From an uncultured Ruminococcus sp. (GTDB lineage: Bacteria; Bacillota; Clostridia; Oscillospirales; Ruminococcaceae): DNA of 64,000 nucleotides. The notes beneath the pieces were generated by a model. That model saw only the letters and a program-made list of their open reading frames with translations. It did not search any database and was not told where the DNA came from. A program made the position numbers and the translations under genes. Below, piece by piece: positions 18,210 to 27,079 of this stretch (position 1 is its first letter; each line of letters begins with the position of its first letter). The stretch covers positions 1 through 64,000 of the forward strand of contig CACZFN010000005.1 in assembly GCA_902780505.1 (NCBI GenBank), written 5' to 3'.

Positions 18210-19463
18210 ATGTCAGATAATTTAAGCCCGTCGGGCAGGGTGCAGAGGACTATCTTTACCGAGGATATGAAGAAGGATTACACTATCCTTGTGCCTGATA
18301 TGCTGCCTATGCATTTCAAACTTATAATAAAGATATACGAAAAATACGGCTATCATATGGAACTGCTTGAAAACGACTCGCAAAACGTAATAAATCAGGG
18401 CTTGCAGAATACACATAATGATGCCTGCTACCCCGCGCTGCTCGTAATTGGACAGTTTATGGATGCCCTTGACAGCGGCAAGTATGATGTGAACAAGACC
18501 GCCCTAATAATGTCGCAGACAGGCGGCGGGTGCAGGGCATCAAACTATATCCACCTGATAAGAAAGGCGATAGGCGCAAAGTACCCGCAGGTCCCTGTTA
18601 TATCCTTGAATTTCAGCGGGCTTGAAAAGAACCCCGCGTTCCCTATGACGCCGGCGATAGCACTAAGGCTTATTTATGCTGTTCTTTACGGTGATATGCT
18701 TATGCTTTTGTACAACCAGTGTAAGCCGTATGAACTCAATGCAGGAATGACAGACGAGCTTGTTGCCCGCTGGCAGCACAGGCTTGTAAAACTGATGGAC
18801 AGCAATGATTACCTGCTGCCCAAGCCTATCTACAAGGCAATGCTAAATGATTTTGCGGCTATACCGAGAAGTAAGGAAAAAAAGCCCGTCGTCGGAATAG
18901 TGGGGGAGATATACGTTAAATACTCGCCGCTTGCGAATAACCACTTGAATGAATTTCTCCTTTCCGAAGGGTGTGAGTCGAACGTCCCCGGGCTTCTTGA
19001 CTTTGTGCTCTACTGTGCATCTGATTCGGTGAATGATGCTAAACTGTACGATAAAAAGGACAAATCTTCGCTTTTGTACAAGATAGGATATGATGTTCTC
19101 TACAAGTACCAGAAGCAGCAGATAAAGGTTATAAAAGACCACGGCGTTTTCAAGCCGCCGCATGATTTTGAACACTTGAGAAAATGCGCTGACAAGTATA
19201 TAAATCAGGGTGTCAAAATGGGTGAGGGCTGGCTTATAACCGCCGAAATGGCTGCGCTTGCCGAAACAGGTGCAAAGAATATCATCTGCACACAGCCGTT
19301 CGGGTGTCTGCCTAACCATATAGTTGCAAAGGGAATGTCCCGTGTTATAAAGCAGGCATACCCTGATGCAAACATCGTGGCTATCGATTATGATCCCGGT
19401 GCCACAAGGGTAAATCAGGAAAACCGCATCAAGCTTATGCTTGCAAATGCAGTAATAGAATAA
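18210..19463 (+). CDS. 2-hydroxyacyl-CoA dehydratase-like protein, C-terminal partner of the activase
   Basis: The 417-residue protein has DACYPALLVIGQF, QTGGGCRASNY and CTQPFGCLPNHI, cysteine-containing motifs of the HgdB/DUF2229-like dehydratase fold. AGGAGG at 18193-18198 sets the ATG at 18210; this site and a distinct start show that it is translated separately and is not a frameshifted tail of the upstream gene. In many relatives this part is fused to the activase. It is the second gene of a two-gene operon. The reaction is unknown. Confidence 0.82.
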   Translation: MSDNLSPSGRVQRTIFTEDMKKDYTILVPDMLPMHFKLIIKIYEKYGYHMELLENDSQNVINQGLQNTHNDACYPALLVIGQFMDALDSGKYDVNKTALIMSQTGGGCRASNYIHLIRKAIGAKYPQVPVISLNFSGLEKNPAFPMTPAIALRLIYAVLYGDMLMLLYNQCKPYELNAGMTDELVARWQHRLVKLMDSNDYLLPKPIYKAMLNDFAAIPRSKEKKPVVGIVGEIYVKYSPLANNHLNEFLLSEGCESNVPGLLDFVLYCASDSVNDAKLYDKKDKSSLLYKIGYDVLYKYQKQQIKVIKDHGVFKPPHDFEHLRKCADKYINQGVKMGEGWLITAEMAALAETGAKNIICTQPFGCLPNHIVAKGMSRVIKQAYPDANIVAIDYDPGATRVNQENRIKLMLANAVIE

Positions 19464-19470
19464 TAATAAC

Positions 19471-19506
19471 GCCCCGAAGCGGTTCTTTGATCGAACACTT
19501 CGGGGC
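19471..19506. terminator. Bidirectional terminator
   Basis: GCCCCGAAG (19471-19479) pairs with CTTCGGGGC (19498-19506), with an inner GTTC/GAAC stem, between the convergent dehydratase-like and symporter genes. Confidence 0.85.
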
Positions 19507-19526
19507 CGGTTTATTCGCTATTGAGA

Positions 19527-20927
19527 TCACTGCGTTTTGTATTCAAGCGTTTCCTTTGCCGTGACTTTTGAAAGGGCGATAAGCGCTGTTACGTTCGGTA
19601 TTGCCATCAGAGCGTTGAAGATATCCGCAATTCCCCACACTGCCGAAACGGTAAGGTAAGGCCCTATAAAAACAGCGCAGATGTAAAGGATACGGAATGC
19701 CTTTGCGGCTGTCGGTGTTGCTCTGCCGCCGAGAAGGTATGCAAGGCAGCGCTCGGAATAATAACTCCACCCGAGTATCGTAGTAAAAGCAAAGAATACA
19801 AGGCATACCATCAGTATACCCTCCGAAAGCCTCTCCGGAAATGGCAGGCCGCTGCGGAAAGCAGCTGATGTTATTTCGACACCTTCGAGATCCTTTTGTT
19901 CCCATGTGCCTGCTATAACGATAGAAAGCCCTGTCATTGTGCAGATGCAGATAGTGTCAATAAATGTACCTGTCATAGTAACAAGCCCCTGACGGACTGT
20001 GTCCTTTGTCTTTGCGGCAGCTGCGGCGATAGGTGCAGAGCCAAGCCCTGCTTCGTTTGAAAATATCCCGCGGGCAACACCTTTCTGCATAGCGGTCAGC
20101 ATAGCCGTTCCGACAGCAGCGCCGCCGACAGGTCTTAAACCGAATGCGCCGCTAATTATCTGCGATATGGCTGAGGGTATCTTTTCGTAATTTGTTATAA
20201 GTATGATTATAACACAAAGAATATAAGTGAGCGCCATAAACGGAACGATTATCTGCGATACCTTTGAGATATTCTTTATACCGCCGATAATGACAAGCGC
20301 GGCAAAGAGCGTTATGATTATACCCGCAATAACTGTCACAAGTGAGTATTCCTGCCCGAAAAGGGATATCTGCCTGCCCTGCTCGCCCTTAAAGAAGCTG
20401 TTTGCGGCGGAGGTTATGCCGTTTATCTGCGTTATCGTACCAATGCCGAGAAGCCCTGCAAGCACCCCGAACAGTGCAAACATTTTAGCAAGCGGGTGGA
20501 ATTTTCTGCCCATGCCGTTTTCGATATAGTAAAACGGCCCGCCGAGCTTTTCACCTCTTTTGTCAGTGATGCGGTATTTTATTGAAAGAAACCCCTCGGC
20601 GTATTTTGTAGCCATACCGAGCAGCGCGGCGATCTCCATCCAGAAAAGTGCCCCCGGGCCGCCTACTGCCATAGCTGTGGCAACGCCTACGATATTGCCT
20701 GTGCCGATAGTCGCCGAAAGTGCCGTACAGAGTGCAGCAAAGCTTGAAATATCGCCGTCGCCTTCCTCCTCGGACTTTATCATATATTTAAGTGCAAGCG
20801 GCAGGTGCCTTATCTGCACAAAGTGCAGCCTGACAGTGAGCAGCAGCCCGCATCCCATTATCAGTATAACAAGGGGCAAGCCCCATATAATATCGTCAAT
20901 TCTTGCAATAAGGTCATTAAATGACAT
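19527..20927 (-). CDS. Alanine/glycine:cation symporter family (AGCS) transporter
   Basis: A polytopic protein of 466 residues with family motifs: SFAALCTALSATIGTGNIVG near residue 60, GGPGALFWMEIAALLGMATKY, and SNEAGLGSAPIAAAAAKT near residue 290. AGCS members import alanine or glycine with sodium. I start at the ATG at 20927 (MSFNDL) rather than 39 bases upstream, because a purine-rich GGCGGAAAAG site lies just before it. It has its own promoter and shares a terminator with the plus-strand neighbour. Confidence 0.93.
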   Translation of the reverse strand: MSFNDLIARIDDIIWGLPLVILIMGCGLLLTVRLHFVQIRHLPLALKYMIKSEEEGDGDISSFAALCTALSATIGTGNIVGVATAMAVGGPGALFWMEIAALLGMATKYAEGFLSIKYRITDKRGEKLGGPFYYIENGMGRKFHPLAKMFALFGVLAGLLGIGTITQINGITSAANSFFKGEQGRQISLFGQEYSLVTVIAGIIITLFAALVIIGGIKNISKVSQIIVPFMALTYILCVIIILITNYEKIPSAISQIISGAFGLRPVGGAAVGTAMLTAMQKGVARGIFSNEAGLGSAPIAAAAAKTKDTVRQGLVTMTGTFIDTICICTMTGLSIVIAGTWEQKDLEGVEITSAAFRSGLPFPERLSEGILMVCLVFFAFTTILGWSYYSERCLAYLLGGRATPTAAKAFRILYICAVFIGPYLTVSAVWGIADIFNALMAIPNVTALIALSKVTAKETLEYKTQ

Positions 20928-20997
20928 TTCTTTTCCGCCTATCTTTATGTTTTTAAATTGCCGCACTGATATATTTTATGCAGATACGCACTTAATT

Positions 20998-21026
20998 ATT
21001 TTATCACAGTTTTTGTATTACTTCAA
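20998..21026 (-). promoter_or_regulatory. Promoter of the AGCS transporter gene
   Basis: Minus-strand TTGAAG (21021-21026), 17-base spacer, TAAAAT (20998-21003) with an extended TG. Confidence 0.7.
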
Positions 21027-21105
21027 GAAAATATACCCAAAATATACAAAATGTTTACAGGTGGATATTGCCTGAATTATACTACCCCGAAAAAGCAATA
21101 AAAAA

Positions 21106-21150
21106 GGTATCGCCTGCGGTGCATATAAATGAACTCAGCGCAGTGATACC
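21106..21150 (-). terminator. Terminator of the rnhA operon
   Basis: GGTATC and CTGCG (21106-21118) pair with CGCAG and GATACC (21139-21150). On the minus strand the hairpin follows the domain II gene and is followed by six T. Confidence 0.75.
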
Positions 21151-21177
21151 CATATTTGCGTGATTTTTAGAAGCGGG

Positions 21178-21573
21178 CTACATATAAAGCTTATCTCCCC
21201 TGCATATGTCTTCCTTTGAAGCTTCTAAAAGCAAAAGCCCTACATTGTCACCCATGCCTGCGCTGTCAAGGAGTTTCCTGAAGCTCTCTATACCACCTAC
21301 GACATATTCTCCCTGACACTTCGCACCGTTTAGTGTGACTTTGTCGTTTATATTTATCGTGCCGCTTTCTATCACGCCTGTTACGACAGTCCCGCGCCCC
21401 TTTACAGTAAATGTATCAGCCACTGTGAACATGAAATTCCCCTCGTGTGCTGTGGTGTAGGCGGCATCGTCTTCCTTGCGGGCTGTGCCGTTTTCTGCCA
21501 CATATTTTACTTCATACATGGCGTCAAAATCATTTTCGTCGGGCAGCCCGAAAAGCTTTTTTAAAAAACCCAT
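21178..21573 (-). CDS. Free-standing EF-Tu domain II-like protein
   Basis: Residues ~45-131 match domain II (beta barrel) of translation elongation factor Tu: FTVKGRGTVVTGVIESGTI, then GGIESFRKLLDSAGMGDNVG and a C-terminal EDICRGDKLYM. The GTPase domain is absent; the first ~45 residues (MGFLKKLFGLPDEND) are short and charged. It is not an assembly fragment of tuf, since it has its own start, ribosome site and stop and is embedded in an operon with a cysteine desulfurase gene and rnhA. In EF-Tu this domain contacts aminoacyl-tRNA; the role of a lone copy is unknown. Confidence 0.85.
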   Translation of the reverse strand: MGFLKKLFGLPDENDFDAMYEVKYVAENGTARKEDDAAYTTAHEGNFMFTVADTFTVKGRGTVVTGVIESGTININDKVTLNGAKCQGEYVVGGIESFRKLLDSAGMGDNVGLLLLEASKEDICRGDKLYM

Positions 21574-21591
21574 TTCTGCATTATCTCCTTA

Positions 21592-22743
21592 TTATCTCAG
21601 TGTTCTCAGCCGTGTTATAACTTCAGGTATCACCTTTAGCATATACCTTATATCCTCAGCCGTGTTTTCTTCGTTGATGGTAAGGCGCAGCGAACCCCTT
21701 GCCAGGCTTCTTTCGCAGCCAATAGCCGTAAGAACGTGTGAAGGCTCAAGCGCCCCGCTTGTACAGGCAGAACCCGATGAAGCACATATCCCGTTCATAT
21801 CAAGCATAAGTATCATGCTCTCACCCTCGACTCCTGAAAAGGATATGTTCACGTTCCCGTCTGTGCGCATTGTGCGTGAGCCGTTTAAATATGCACCCTC
21901 TGTTTTCAAAAGCCCGTCTATGAGCATATCACGAAGCGGGGTTATGTATTCGTTTTTGGCTTTGATATCACTGCACGCCTCACATACTGCTGTGCCGAGC
22001 GCCGCTATAGCGGGGACATTTTCCGTTCCTGCACGAAGCCCCTTTTCCTGACCGCCGCCGTTTATCATGCTGCAAAGCGGTGTGCCGCGTTTTGCGTACA
22101 GGAACCCTATGCCCTTTGGGGCGTGTATCTTATGTCCGGAAACGCTCAGCATATCCGCACCAAGAGTTTTTACGTCTATCTCGTCATGCCCGATAGCTGC
22201 AACGGCATCTGTGTGAAGAAGTACCCCCTTTTCACGGCACAGCACCGATATTTCGGAAACAGGCTGCAAAGTGCCTATCTCATTATTTGCAAGCATAACT
22301 GATACAAGGCAGGTGTCATCGCGCAAAGCTTTTTTTAGATCCTGCACATTTACTATACCCTCACTGCTGACAGGCAGGTATGTCACTTCAAAGCCGAGCG
22401 TTTCAAGGTATTTGCAGGTATTTAGCACTGCATGGTGCTCAATGGAGGTCGTGATGATGTGCTTTTTATGCTTCCTTGCCCCCGCCTGTGCAGCTGAAAG
22501 CAAAGCCCAGTTGTCGGCTTCCGAGCCGCCTGAGGTAAAATAAACCTCGTTTACCTTAGCGCCTATGGCATCTGCTATGCGCTGTCTTGCTTCAAGCACT
22601 GCGCGTGATGCCGCCATTCCTTTGGAATGGATACTTGACGGGTTCCCAAAGTTTTCCCTCAGATAGGGGAGAGCCGCTTCAAACGCCGCATCACTTACCC
22701 TTGTGGTTGCAGCATTATCAGCATATACAAAACGCTTTTCCAT
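21592..22743 (-). CDS. Cysteine desulfurase, NifS/IscS family
   Basis: A PLP enzyme of 383 residues that takes sulfur from cysteine for Fe-S cluster or thio-cofactor building. It has the PLP lysine in SVSGHKIHAPKG and the catalytic cysteine loop SSGSACTSG. The ATG at 22743 follows AAGGAAG and lies one base past the rnhA stop. No iscU or mnmA gene is adjacent, so the sulfur acceptor is not shown by context. A diverged second member of the fold is at 42.7 kb. Confidence 0.93.
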   Translation of the reverse strand: MEKRFVYADNAATTRVSDAAFEAALPYLRENFGNPSSIHSKGMAASRAVLEARQRIADAIGAKVNEVYFTSGGSEADNWALLSAAQAGARKHKKHIITTSIEHHAVLNTCKYLETLGFEVTYLPVSSEGIVNVQDLKKALRDDTCLVSVMLANNEIGTLQPVSEISVLCREKGVLLHTDAVAAIGHDEIDVKTLGADMLSVSGHKIHAPKGIGFLYAKRGTPLCSMINGGGQEKGLRAGTENVPAIAALGTAVCEACSDIKAKNEYITPLRDMLIDGLLKTEGAYLNGSRTMRTDGNVNISFSGVEGESMILMLDMNGICASSGSACTSGALEPSHVLTAIGCERSLARGSLRLTINEENTAEDIRYMLKVIPEVITRLRTLR

Positions 22744-22744
22744 A

Positions 22745-23179
22745 CTAAAACTTCCTTGACTGCGCAACTGCAAGTGCGTCGCATCTTTCGTTTTCGGGGT
22801 GCCCTGCGTGACCTTTTACCCATATAAAGCTCACCTTGTGCACTTTTAAAAGTTCAAGCAGCTTTTCCCAGAGGTCTGCGTTTAAAGCGGGCTTTTTGTC
22901 GGCTTTTACCCAGCCGCGTTTTTTCCACCCTTCCGCCCAGCCGAGCGTTATGCTGTCGATAACATATTTTGAATCGGAGTACAGCGTTACCTCGCAAGGC
23001 TCTTTAAGCGCCGAAAGTGCTGTGATGACAGCCATCATTTCCATTCGGTTGTTGGTGGTAAGCGCTTCACCGCCCGAAAGTTCCTTTTCATTACTCCCGA
23101 AGCGGAGTATCGCACCGAATCCCCCCGGCCCCGGGTTGCCCGAGCAGGCACCGTCTGTGAATATATCAACGTGTTTCAT
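22745..23179 (-). CDS. rnhA: Ribonuclease HI
   Basis: A 144-residue RNase HI that cuts RNA in RNA-DNA hybrids. The four metal-binding acids are present: Asp9 ([14 protein letters not shown]), Glu47 (NNRMEMMA), Asp69 (YSDSKYV) and Asp134, with His124 in the flexible loop. The basic WKKRGWVK segment is the handle region. AAAGGAG precedes the ATG. It is the first gene of the operon with the desulfurase and the EF-Tu domain II protein. Confidence 0.96.
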   Translation of the reverse strand: MKHVDIFTDGACSGNPGPGGFGAILRFGSNEKELSGGEALTTNNRMEMMAVITALSALKEPCEVTLYSDSKYVIDSITLGWAEGWKKRGWVKADKKPALNADLWEKLLELLKVHKVSFIWVKGHAGHPENERCDALAVAQSRKF

Positions 23180-23218
23180 ATTATTACTCCTTTGGCAAAA
23201 TACCGCTGCGGTCTATAA

Positions 23219-23272
23219 GCTGCAAAGTCTATTATACAACATTTATAAAAATAAATCAATACGCTTTGCAGC
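23219..23272. repeat. Inverted repeat bracketing the rnhA promoter
   Basis: GCTGCAAAG (23219-23227) and CTTTGCAGC (23264-23272) are a perfect 9-base inverted repeat on either side of the rnhA promoter. It could be an operator pair or a leader hairpin; no regulator gene is adjacent. Confidence 0.5.
23231..23259 (-). promoter_or_regulatory. Promoter of the rnhA operon
   Basis: Minus-strand TTGATT (23254-23259), 17-base spacer, TATAAT (23231-23236). Confidence 0.78.
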
Positions 23273-23415
23273 AAAATTATTTATAGGACAATATGAAACA
23301 ATATAATATGAAAATTTTATCCTTTGATTAGAATATTCATATTTTCACTAAATTACAGCCGCGTTTTTGTGCAACAGTAACAAATCGGGCGCTTCTTTTC
23401 TATTAAAACAGCTTA

Positions 23416-23444
23416 TTGACAACGGCTTTTTAAGGGGTTATAAT
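23416..23444 (+). promoter_or_regulatory. Perfect consensus promoter of the solute-binding protein gene
   Basis: TTGACA (23416-23421), 17-base spacer, TATAAT (23439-23444). The rest of the 23180-23526 gap holds only this promoter, the rnhA promoter and AT-rich sequence. Confidence 0.9.
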
Positions 23445-23526
23445 TAACTTGTAAGGTTGTGTCTGTAAAATAATCGGCATACAGACAAGAATATTAACTT
23501 TTCCAAACTTACAGGAGGGAAAACTT

Positions 23527-24948
23527 ATGATAAGCTTTAAAAGAGTAATGGCGGGCACTGCGGCACTTGTTATGTCGCTTGGTATTGCAGCCTGCGGAAA
23601 TAGCAGCAGTTCTACATCTTCGACAGAGGACGAATCATTTACACCTACCGATAATGTTGAGGTGGCTGACAAGGCAACTATTGCTGATATCCCAGAGGGT
23701 GTTGACGGCACTATCCGTTACCTCGGTGAAAATGACTTAAACCCCACGAAGGCAAACCCCGAGATATCGACAGAGCTGAAGCTTTTCCAGAACAAGGGCG
23801 GCGCTATCGAATGGACACGCTGCACCAATCAGGACAGATTTGATGCACTTGCAAAGGCAATAGCTGCAAACCAGAACGTTCCCGATATCTTCAAGTATGA
23901 ATGGCTCTCGTTCCCTGCACAGGTCGTTAATAAGATGTTCCAGCCTATTGACGAGATAGTTGATTTTGAGTCGCCGCTGTGGTCGGGTACAAAGGCAACT
24001 GCTGACCAGTTCGTGCTTAACAATAAGCATTATGTTGCACCGCTTGCATATGATGCATCCGCACTTATCACATACAATAAGCAGACAGTTGAGGACGAAG
24101 GCCTTGAAGATCCGTATGAGCTTTACCAGGAAGGCAAGTGGACATGGAGCGAGTTCAAAGAGATAATGGACGATTATGTTTCGGGCGCCGATGCTGATAA
24201 CCCGCGCTACGGCATAAACGGCTTCTTTAAGCCGCATATCACACAGCAGACAGGCAAGACGCTCGTTTCGTTTGATCCTGCAACATCAATGTTTGCAAGC
24301 AACCTTAATGATCCCGATATCGAAGCGGCACAGAATTTCCTTTACAATTTAAGGAAAGAGGGGCTTGTGCTTGACGGCTGGATAGGTTCGGCTTCCGAGT
24401 GCTTCCAGAAAAACTGCTTCTTCTATGGTATGGGTGCATGGGCGATCAAACCCGGCGAGGAAGACAATTGGGGTATTGTTCCTATGCCCGCTTATGATAA
24501 GGATCCGCAGAAGATAACAACATCTGATATGAACGCTTTCATGTGGGTAAGGGGCAGCGATAAGAAGGACGCTGTAAGAACATGGTTTGAATGCTACAGA
24601 TCTGCAAGGACCGATGAAGAATACAAGCAGACCAACAAGGATAAGTTCATGGAGAACAACCCCTACTGGACTGACGAGATGTATGACGTTGCACAGTCTG
24701 TAGTATCTGATGAATACTTTATGATATTTGACTACGCATTCGGTGTGTCCTTCAAGCTTGGCGACAGAACACAGTTTGACGGCAACCAGTGCCTTACAGA
24801 CGCTCTCTACGGCTCGGCTTCAACACAGGACGACGAGGGCGTTCAGATGACATGGACACAGGTAAGAGAAACATACTCCGGTACAGTTGATACCGAAGTT
24901 GCAAATCTTAACAAGGCTATTGAGCAGTACATAGCTGAGGATAACTGA
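23527..24948 (+). CDS. ABC transporter extracellular solute-binding lipoprotein
   Basis: A lipoprotein signal peptide ends in the lipobox GIAAC with Cys23, followed by a Ser/Thr-rich linker. The rest looks like a family 1 (sugar-type) solute-binding protein, with conserved DIFKYEWLSFP, TYNKQTVEDEGLEDP and WTWSEFKEIMDDY segments. AGGAGGG and a consensus promoter suggest strong expression. No permease or ATPase gene is adjacent and a strong terminator follows, so it must work with a transporter encoded elsewhere. The ligand is unknown; an oligosaccharide is likely from the family. Confidence 0.88.
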   Translation: MISFKRVMAGTAALVMSLGIAACGNSSSSTSSTEDESFTPTDNVEVADKATIADIPEGVDGTIRYLGENDLNPTKANPEISTELKLFQNKGGAIEWTRCTNQDRFDALAKAIAANQNVPDIFKYEWLSFPAQVVNKMFQPIDEIVDFESPLWSGTKATADQFVLNNKHYVAPLAYDASALITYNKQTVEDEGLEDPYELYQEGKWTWSEFKEIMDDYVSGADADNPRYGINGFFKPHITQQTGKTLVSFDPATSMFASNLNDPDIEAAQNFLYNLRKEGLVLDGWIGSASECFQKNCFFYGMGAWAIKPGEEDNWGIVPMPAYDKDPQKITTSDMNAFMWVRGSDKKDAVRTWFECYRSARTDEEYKQTNKDKFMENNPYWTDEMYDVAQSVVSDEYFMIFDYAFGVSFKLGDRTQFDGNQCLTDALYGSASTQDDEGVQMTWTQVRETYSGTVDTEVANLNKAIEQYIAEDN

Positions 24949-25003
24949 TAATAATAAAAAGGGGCTGCTGCGTTAGCGCAGGCGCAATATAGAAGTTTTT
25001 TCC

Positions 25004-25033
25004 GACACTTCTGCTATATCTTGCAGAAGTGTC
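25004..25033 (+). terminator. Terminator of the solute-binding protein gene
   Basis: An 11-base-pair perfect stem (GACACTTCTGC with GCAGAAGTGTC), 8-base loop and five T. Confidence 0.92.
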
Positions 25034-25058
25034 TTTTTGTTACTTGAGTTTAGCGCCT

Positions 25059-25250
25059 GCTAAAAGAAAAAAGAAGAAAGAATAAATAAGAAATAAAAAC
25101 GGCGGTATCGTGTCTTATCGGCAAAAGCCGATAAGAAGAAAGTTTTGCTCTGCAAAACATTTCCCTTTGGCGATTTTTTTAATACCTGTCCGCAAAGCGG
25201 ACACCTTGTTTATTCTTTATTCTTTCTTCTTTATTATCTATTCTTTTAGC
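25059..25250. repeat. Palindromic repeat element, long copy
   Basis: A ~190-base element with terminal inverted repeats beginning GCTAAAAGAA and ending TTCTTTTAGC, AT-rich arms rich in AAGAAAGAATAAAT-like sequence, and three inner hairpins (CTTATCGGC/GCCGATAAG, GTTTTGC/GCAAAAC, TGTCCGC/GCGGACA). A shorter relative is at 50916-51033. It has no coding capacity and resembles a MITE-like element. Confidence 0.7.
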
Positions 25251-25273
25251 AGCAGCCTTTTTTATGTAAGCTT

Positions 25274-26086
25274 TCATACCTTGCCGTACTGGTTTCTGAT
25301 GTAGTGGAACAGATACTGCTGGGCGACACCCTCTATACCCTTTGTACAGGACGGCAGACCGTTCGGGTAATACTCAGCCAGTACCCGCTTTACCCATACG
25401 TCAACGGGGAATGCATCGAGCTTGTAAAACCCGAAAAGAAGTGCACAGCTTGCAACTTTTGGCCCGACGCCTTTTATCGCCATAAGCTTCTTCTGCGCTT
25501 CTTCAAGCGGGGCGGCTTTAATGCCATCGATAGTTATTTCCTGTCTGTTCAGCTTGTCTATTGCATCAATAAGATATTTTGCGCGGAAGCCTGCCCGCAG
25601 GAAAGCAAGGCTCTCCGCCGTTTCATCCGCTAAGTCTGAAACGGAAGGGTAACGCCCGTAATGCTCAACAAGCCGCCCGATAATACCCTTTATCCTCGGG
25701 ATATTGTTGTTTTGCGATATTATAAAGGAGGATAATGCCTCCCAGCTGTCCTGCCGCAGTATACGTATTCCGTATGCATAAGTGCACGCCTTGTGAAGCG
25801 TTTCGTCCTCGCTTAAAATGCGCTTGAACTCACCATAATCGGCGGACATATCAAAGTAATCGTACCATACGCCAAGAAGTTCGTCCTCGGTGGTGTCATG
25901 CAGGATAAAGGTGCTGTCTTTCAAGTTATAGGTGCTTATATGCAGCGGGCGGTTCAGATATGCCCCGATAAAGGACCTGTCCGCCTGTATTTCCCACCTG
26001 AAAGCCTGCCCGCAGTCAAGTGTCTGCGAGAGCTCAAAGTCGGGGAGCTTTATGATCATGTCGCTGCCTTTTTTGCGGTAATCCAT
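25274..26086 (-). CDS. 8-oxoguanine DNA glycosylase/AP lyase, OGG1 family
   Basis: A 270-residue protein with an N-terminal OGG-like beta domain (QTLDCGQAFRWE) and a helix-hairpin-helix GPD domain. The catalytic pair is present: Lys in GVGPKVASC and Asp in DAFPVDVW, as Lys249 and Asp268 of human OGG1. SSFIISQNNNIPRIKGII is the conserved helix in this family. It should remove 8-oxoguanine from DNA. CGGAGG precedes the ATG. Confidence 0.9.
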   Translation of the reverse strand: MDYRKKGSDMIIKLPDFELSQTLDCGQAFRWEIQADRSFIGAYLNRPLHISTYNLKDSTFILHDTTEDELLGVWYDYFDMSADYGEFKRILSEDETLHKACTYAYGIRILRQDSWEALSSFIISQNNNIPRIKGIIGRLVEHYGRYPSVSDLADETAESLAFLRAGFRAKYLIDAIDKLNRQEITIDGIKAAPLEEAQKKLMAIKGVGPKVASCALLFGFYKLDAFPVDVWVKRVLAEYYPNGLPSCTKGIEGVAQQYLFHYIRNQYGKV

Positions 26087-26106
26087 AGTCTGACCTCCGT
26101 AAATAC

Positions 26107-26135
26107 TTGCAAAAATCCTTAAAATATATTATACT
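26107..26135 (+). promoter_or_regulatory. Promoter of the DUF6062 gene
   Basis: TTGCAA (26107-26112), 17-base spacer, TATACT (26130-26135), pointing to the TTG start at 26201. Confidence 0.6.
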
Positions 26136-26200
26136 ATATATCATAGGCTTTTTTGTGACAAATAAATAAATTTTTACTCTTGTACAGGAGGAATACTAAA

Positions 26201-26881
26201 TTGAGAGAAAGCATACTTACCATACCCGTAAACGAAATATTTGAGCCAAAATGCGGCTGCCCTATCTGCACTATGCGGGATATGCTCGAACAGAGGACTG
26301 TCGATTATATTATGGGTGCCGCAATGATGGAACCTGATGTTAGGATAGAGACCAACAGGCAGGGCTTTTGCAAGACACACTTAGAGCAGATGCGTGCCTG
26401 CAAGAATAGACTTTCCCTTGCGCTTATGCTGCAAACGCATTTGCAGACGCTTGATAAGGATATCTTTGCCCGCAAGAGCATTTTTGAGGGCAAGACCGCC
26501 AAGCAGAAAAAGGTTTCTGCCGTTAATAACGACTGCTTTGTCTGCAATAAGATAGAGTGGGGAATGTCACGCCTTATGGTGACTTGCTTTGAGCTTTATT
26601 CAAAGCAGGCAGAATTCAGAAAACTCTTTGATCAACAGCAAATGCTCTGCCTGCCGCATTACGATATGCTTGTGGGTATGTCCGAAAGCGTTGATAAGGG
26701 CAGCAGGAACGCCTTTATTGAAAGCTGTAATAAACTTGTGAAAAAACAGCTTGATACACTTATCGAAGACGTTACGCATTACTGTAATATGTATGACTAC
26801 CGCAATTCGGGCAAAGACGGCGACTGGAAGAACTCAAAGGATTCGATAGAACGTGCGATAAAATTCCTGACAACACGCTGA
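26201..26881 (+). CDS. DUF6062 family cysteine-containing protein
   Basis: A 226-residue soluble protein with paired cysteine motifs, CGCPIC near residue 20 and CFVCNK near residue 115, and conserved His after each (FCKTHLEQM; CLPHYDML). This layout suggests two metal sites and matches DUF6062, common in Clostridia, of unknown function. The start is TTG at 26201, nine bases after AGGAGG; no ATG fits the ribosome site. The C-terminus (YRNSGKDGDWKNSKDSIERA) is charged and helical. Confidence 0.75.
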   Translation: MRESILTIPVNEIFEPKCGCPICTMRDMLEQRTVDYIMGAAMMEPDVRIETNRQGFCKTHLEQMRACKNRLSLALMLQTHLQTLDKDIFARKSIFEGKTAKQKKVSAVNNDCFVCNKIEWGMSRLMVTCFELYSKQAEFRKLFDQQQMLCLPHYDMLVGMSESVDKGSRNAFIESCNKLVKKQLDTLIEDVTHYCNMYDYRNSGKDGDWKNSKDSIERAIKFLTTR

Positions 26882-27079
26882 GTGCTGTCAAGACCTTTTG
26901 ATGTAAATTTTTCGCCGAACAAATTCATATTGACGGGAATTAAAGCTGTTTCGGGGGATAAGAAGTCATAAAAAAATCCGAAGCTTTTTATTAACAGTCT
27001 ATTCATAAACTAAAGGCGGCGAAAAGACAATATTTTTATATTTTGAAATATCGTCCCATCACTTTCACAAATCGAACAC

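Noticed and set aside
21178-21573. The EF-Tu domain II gene as a broken tuf gene
   Set aside because: It has its own ribosome site, start and terminator, a different N-terminus and no neighbouring EF-Tu GTPase sequence.
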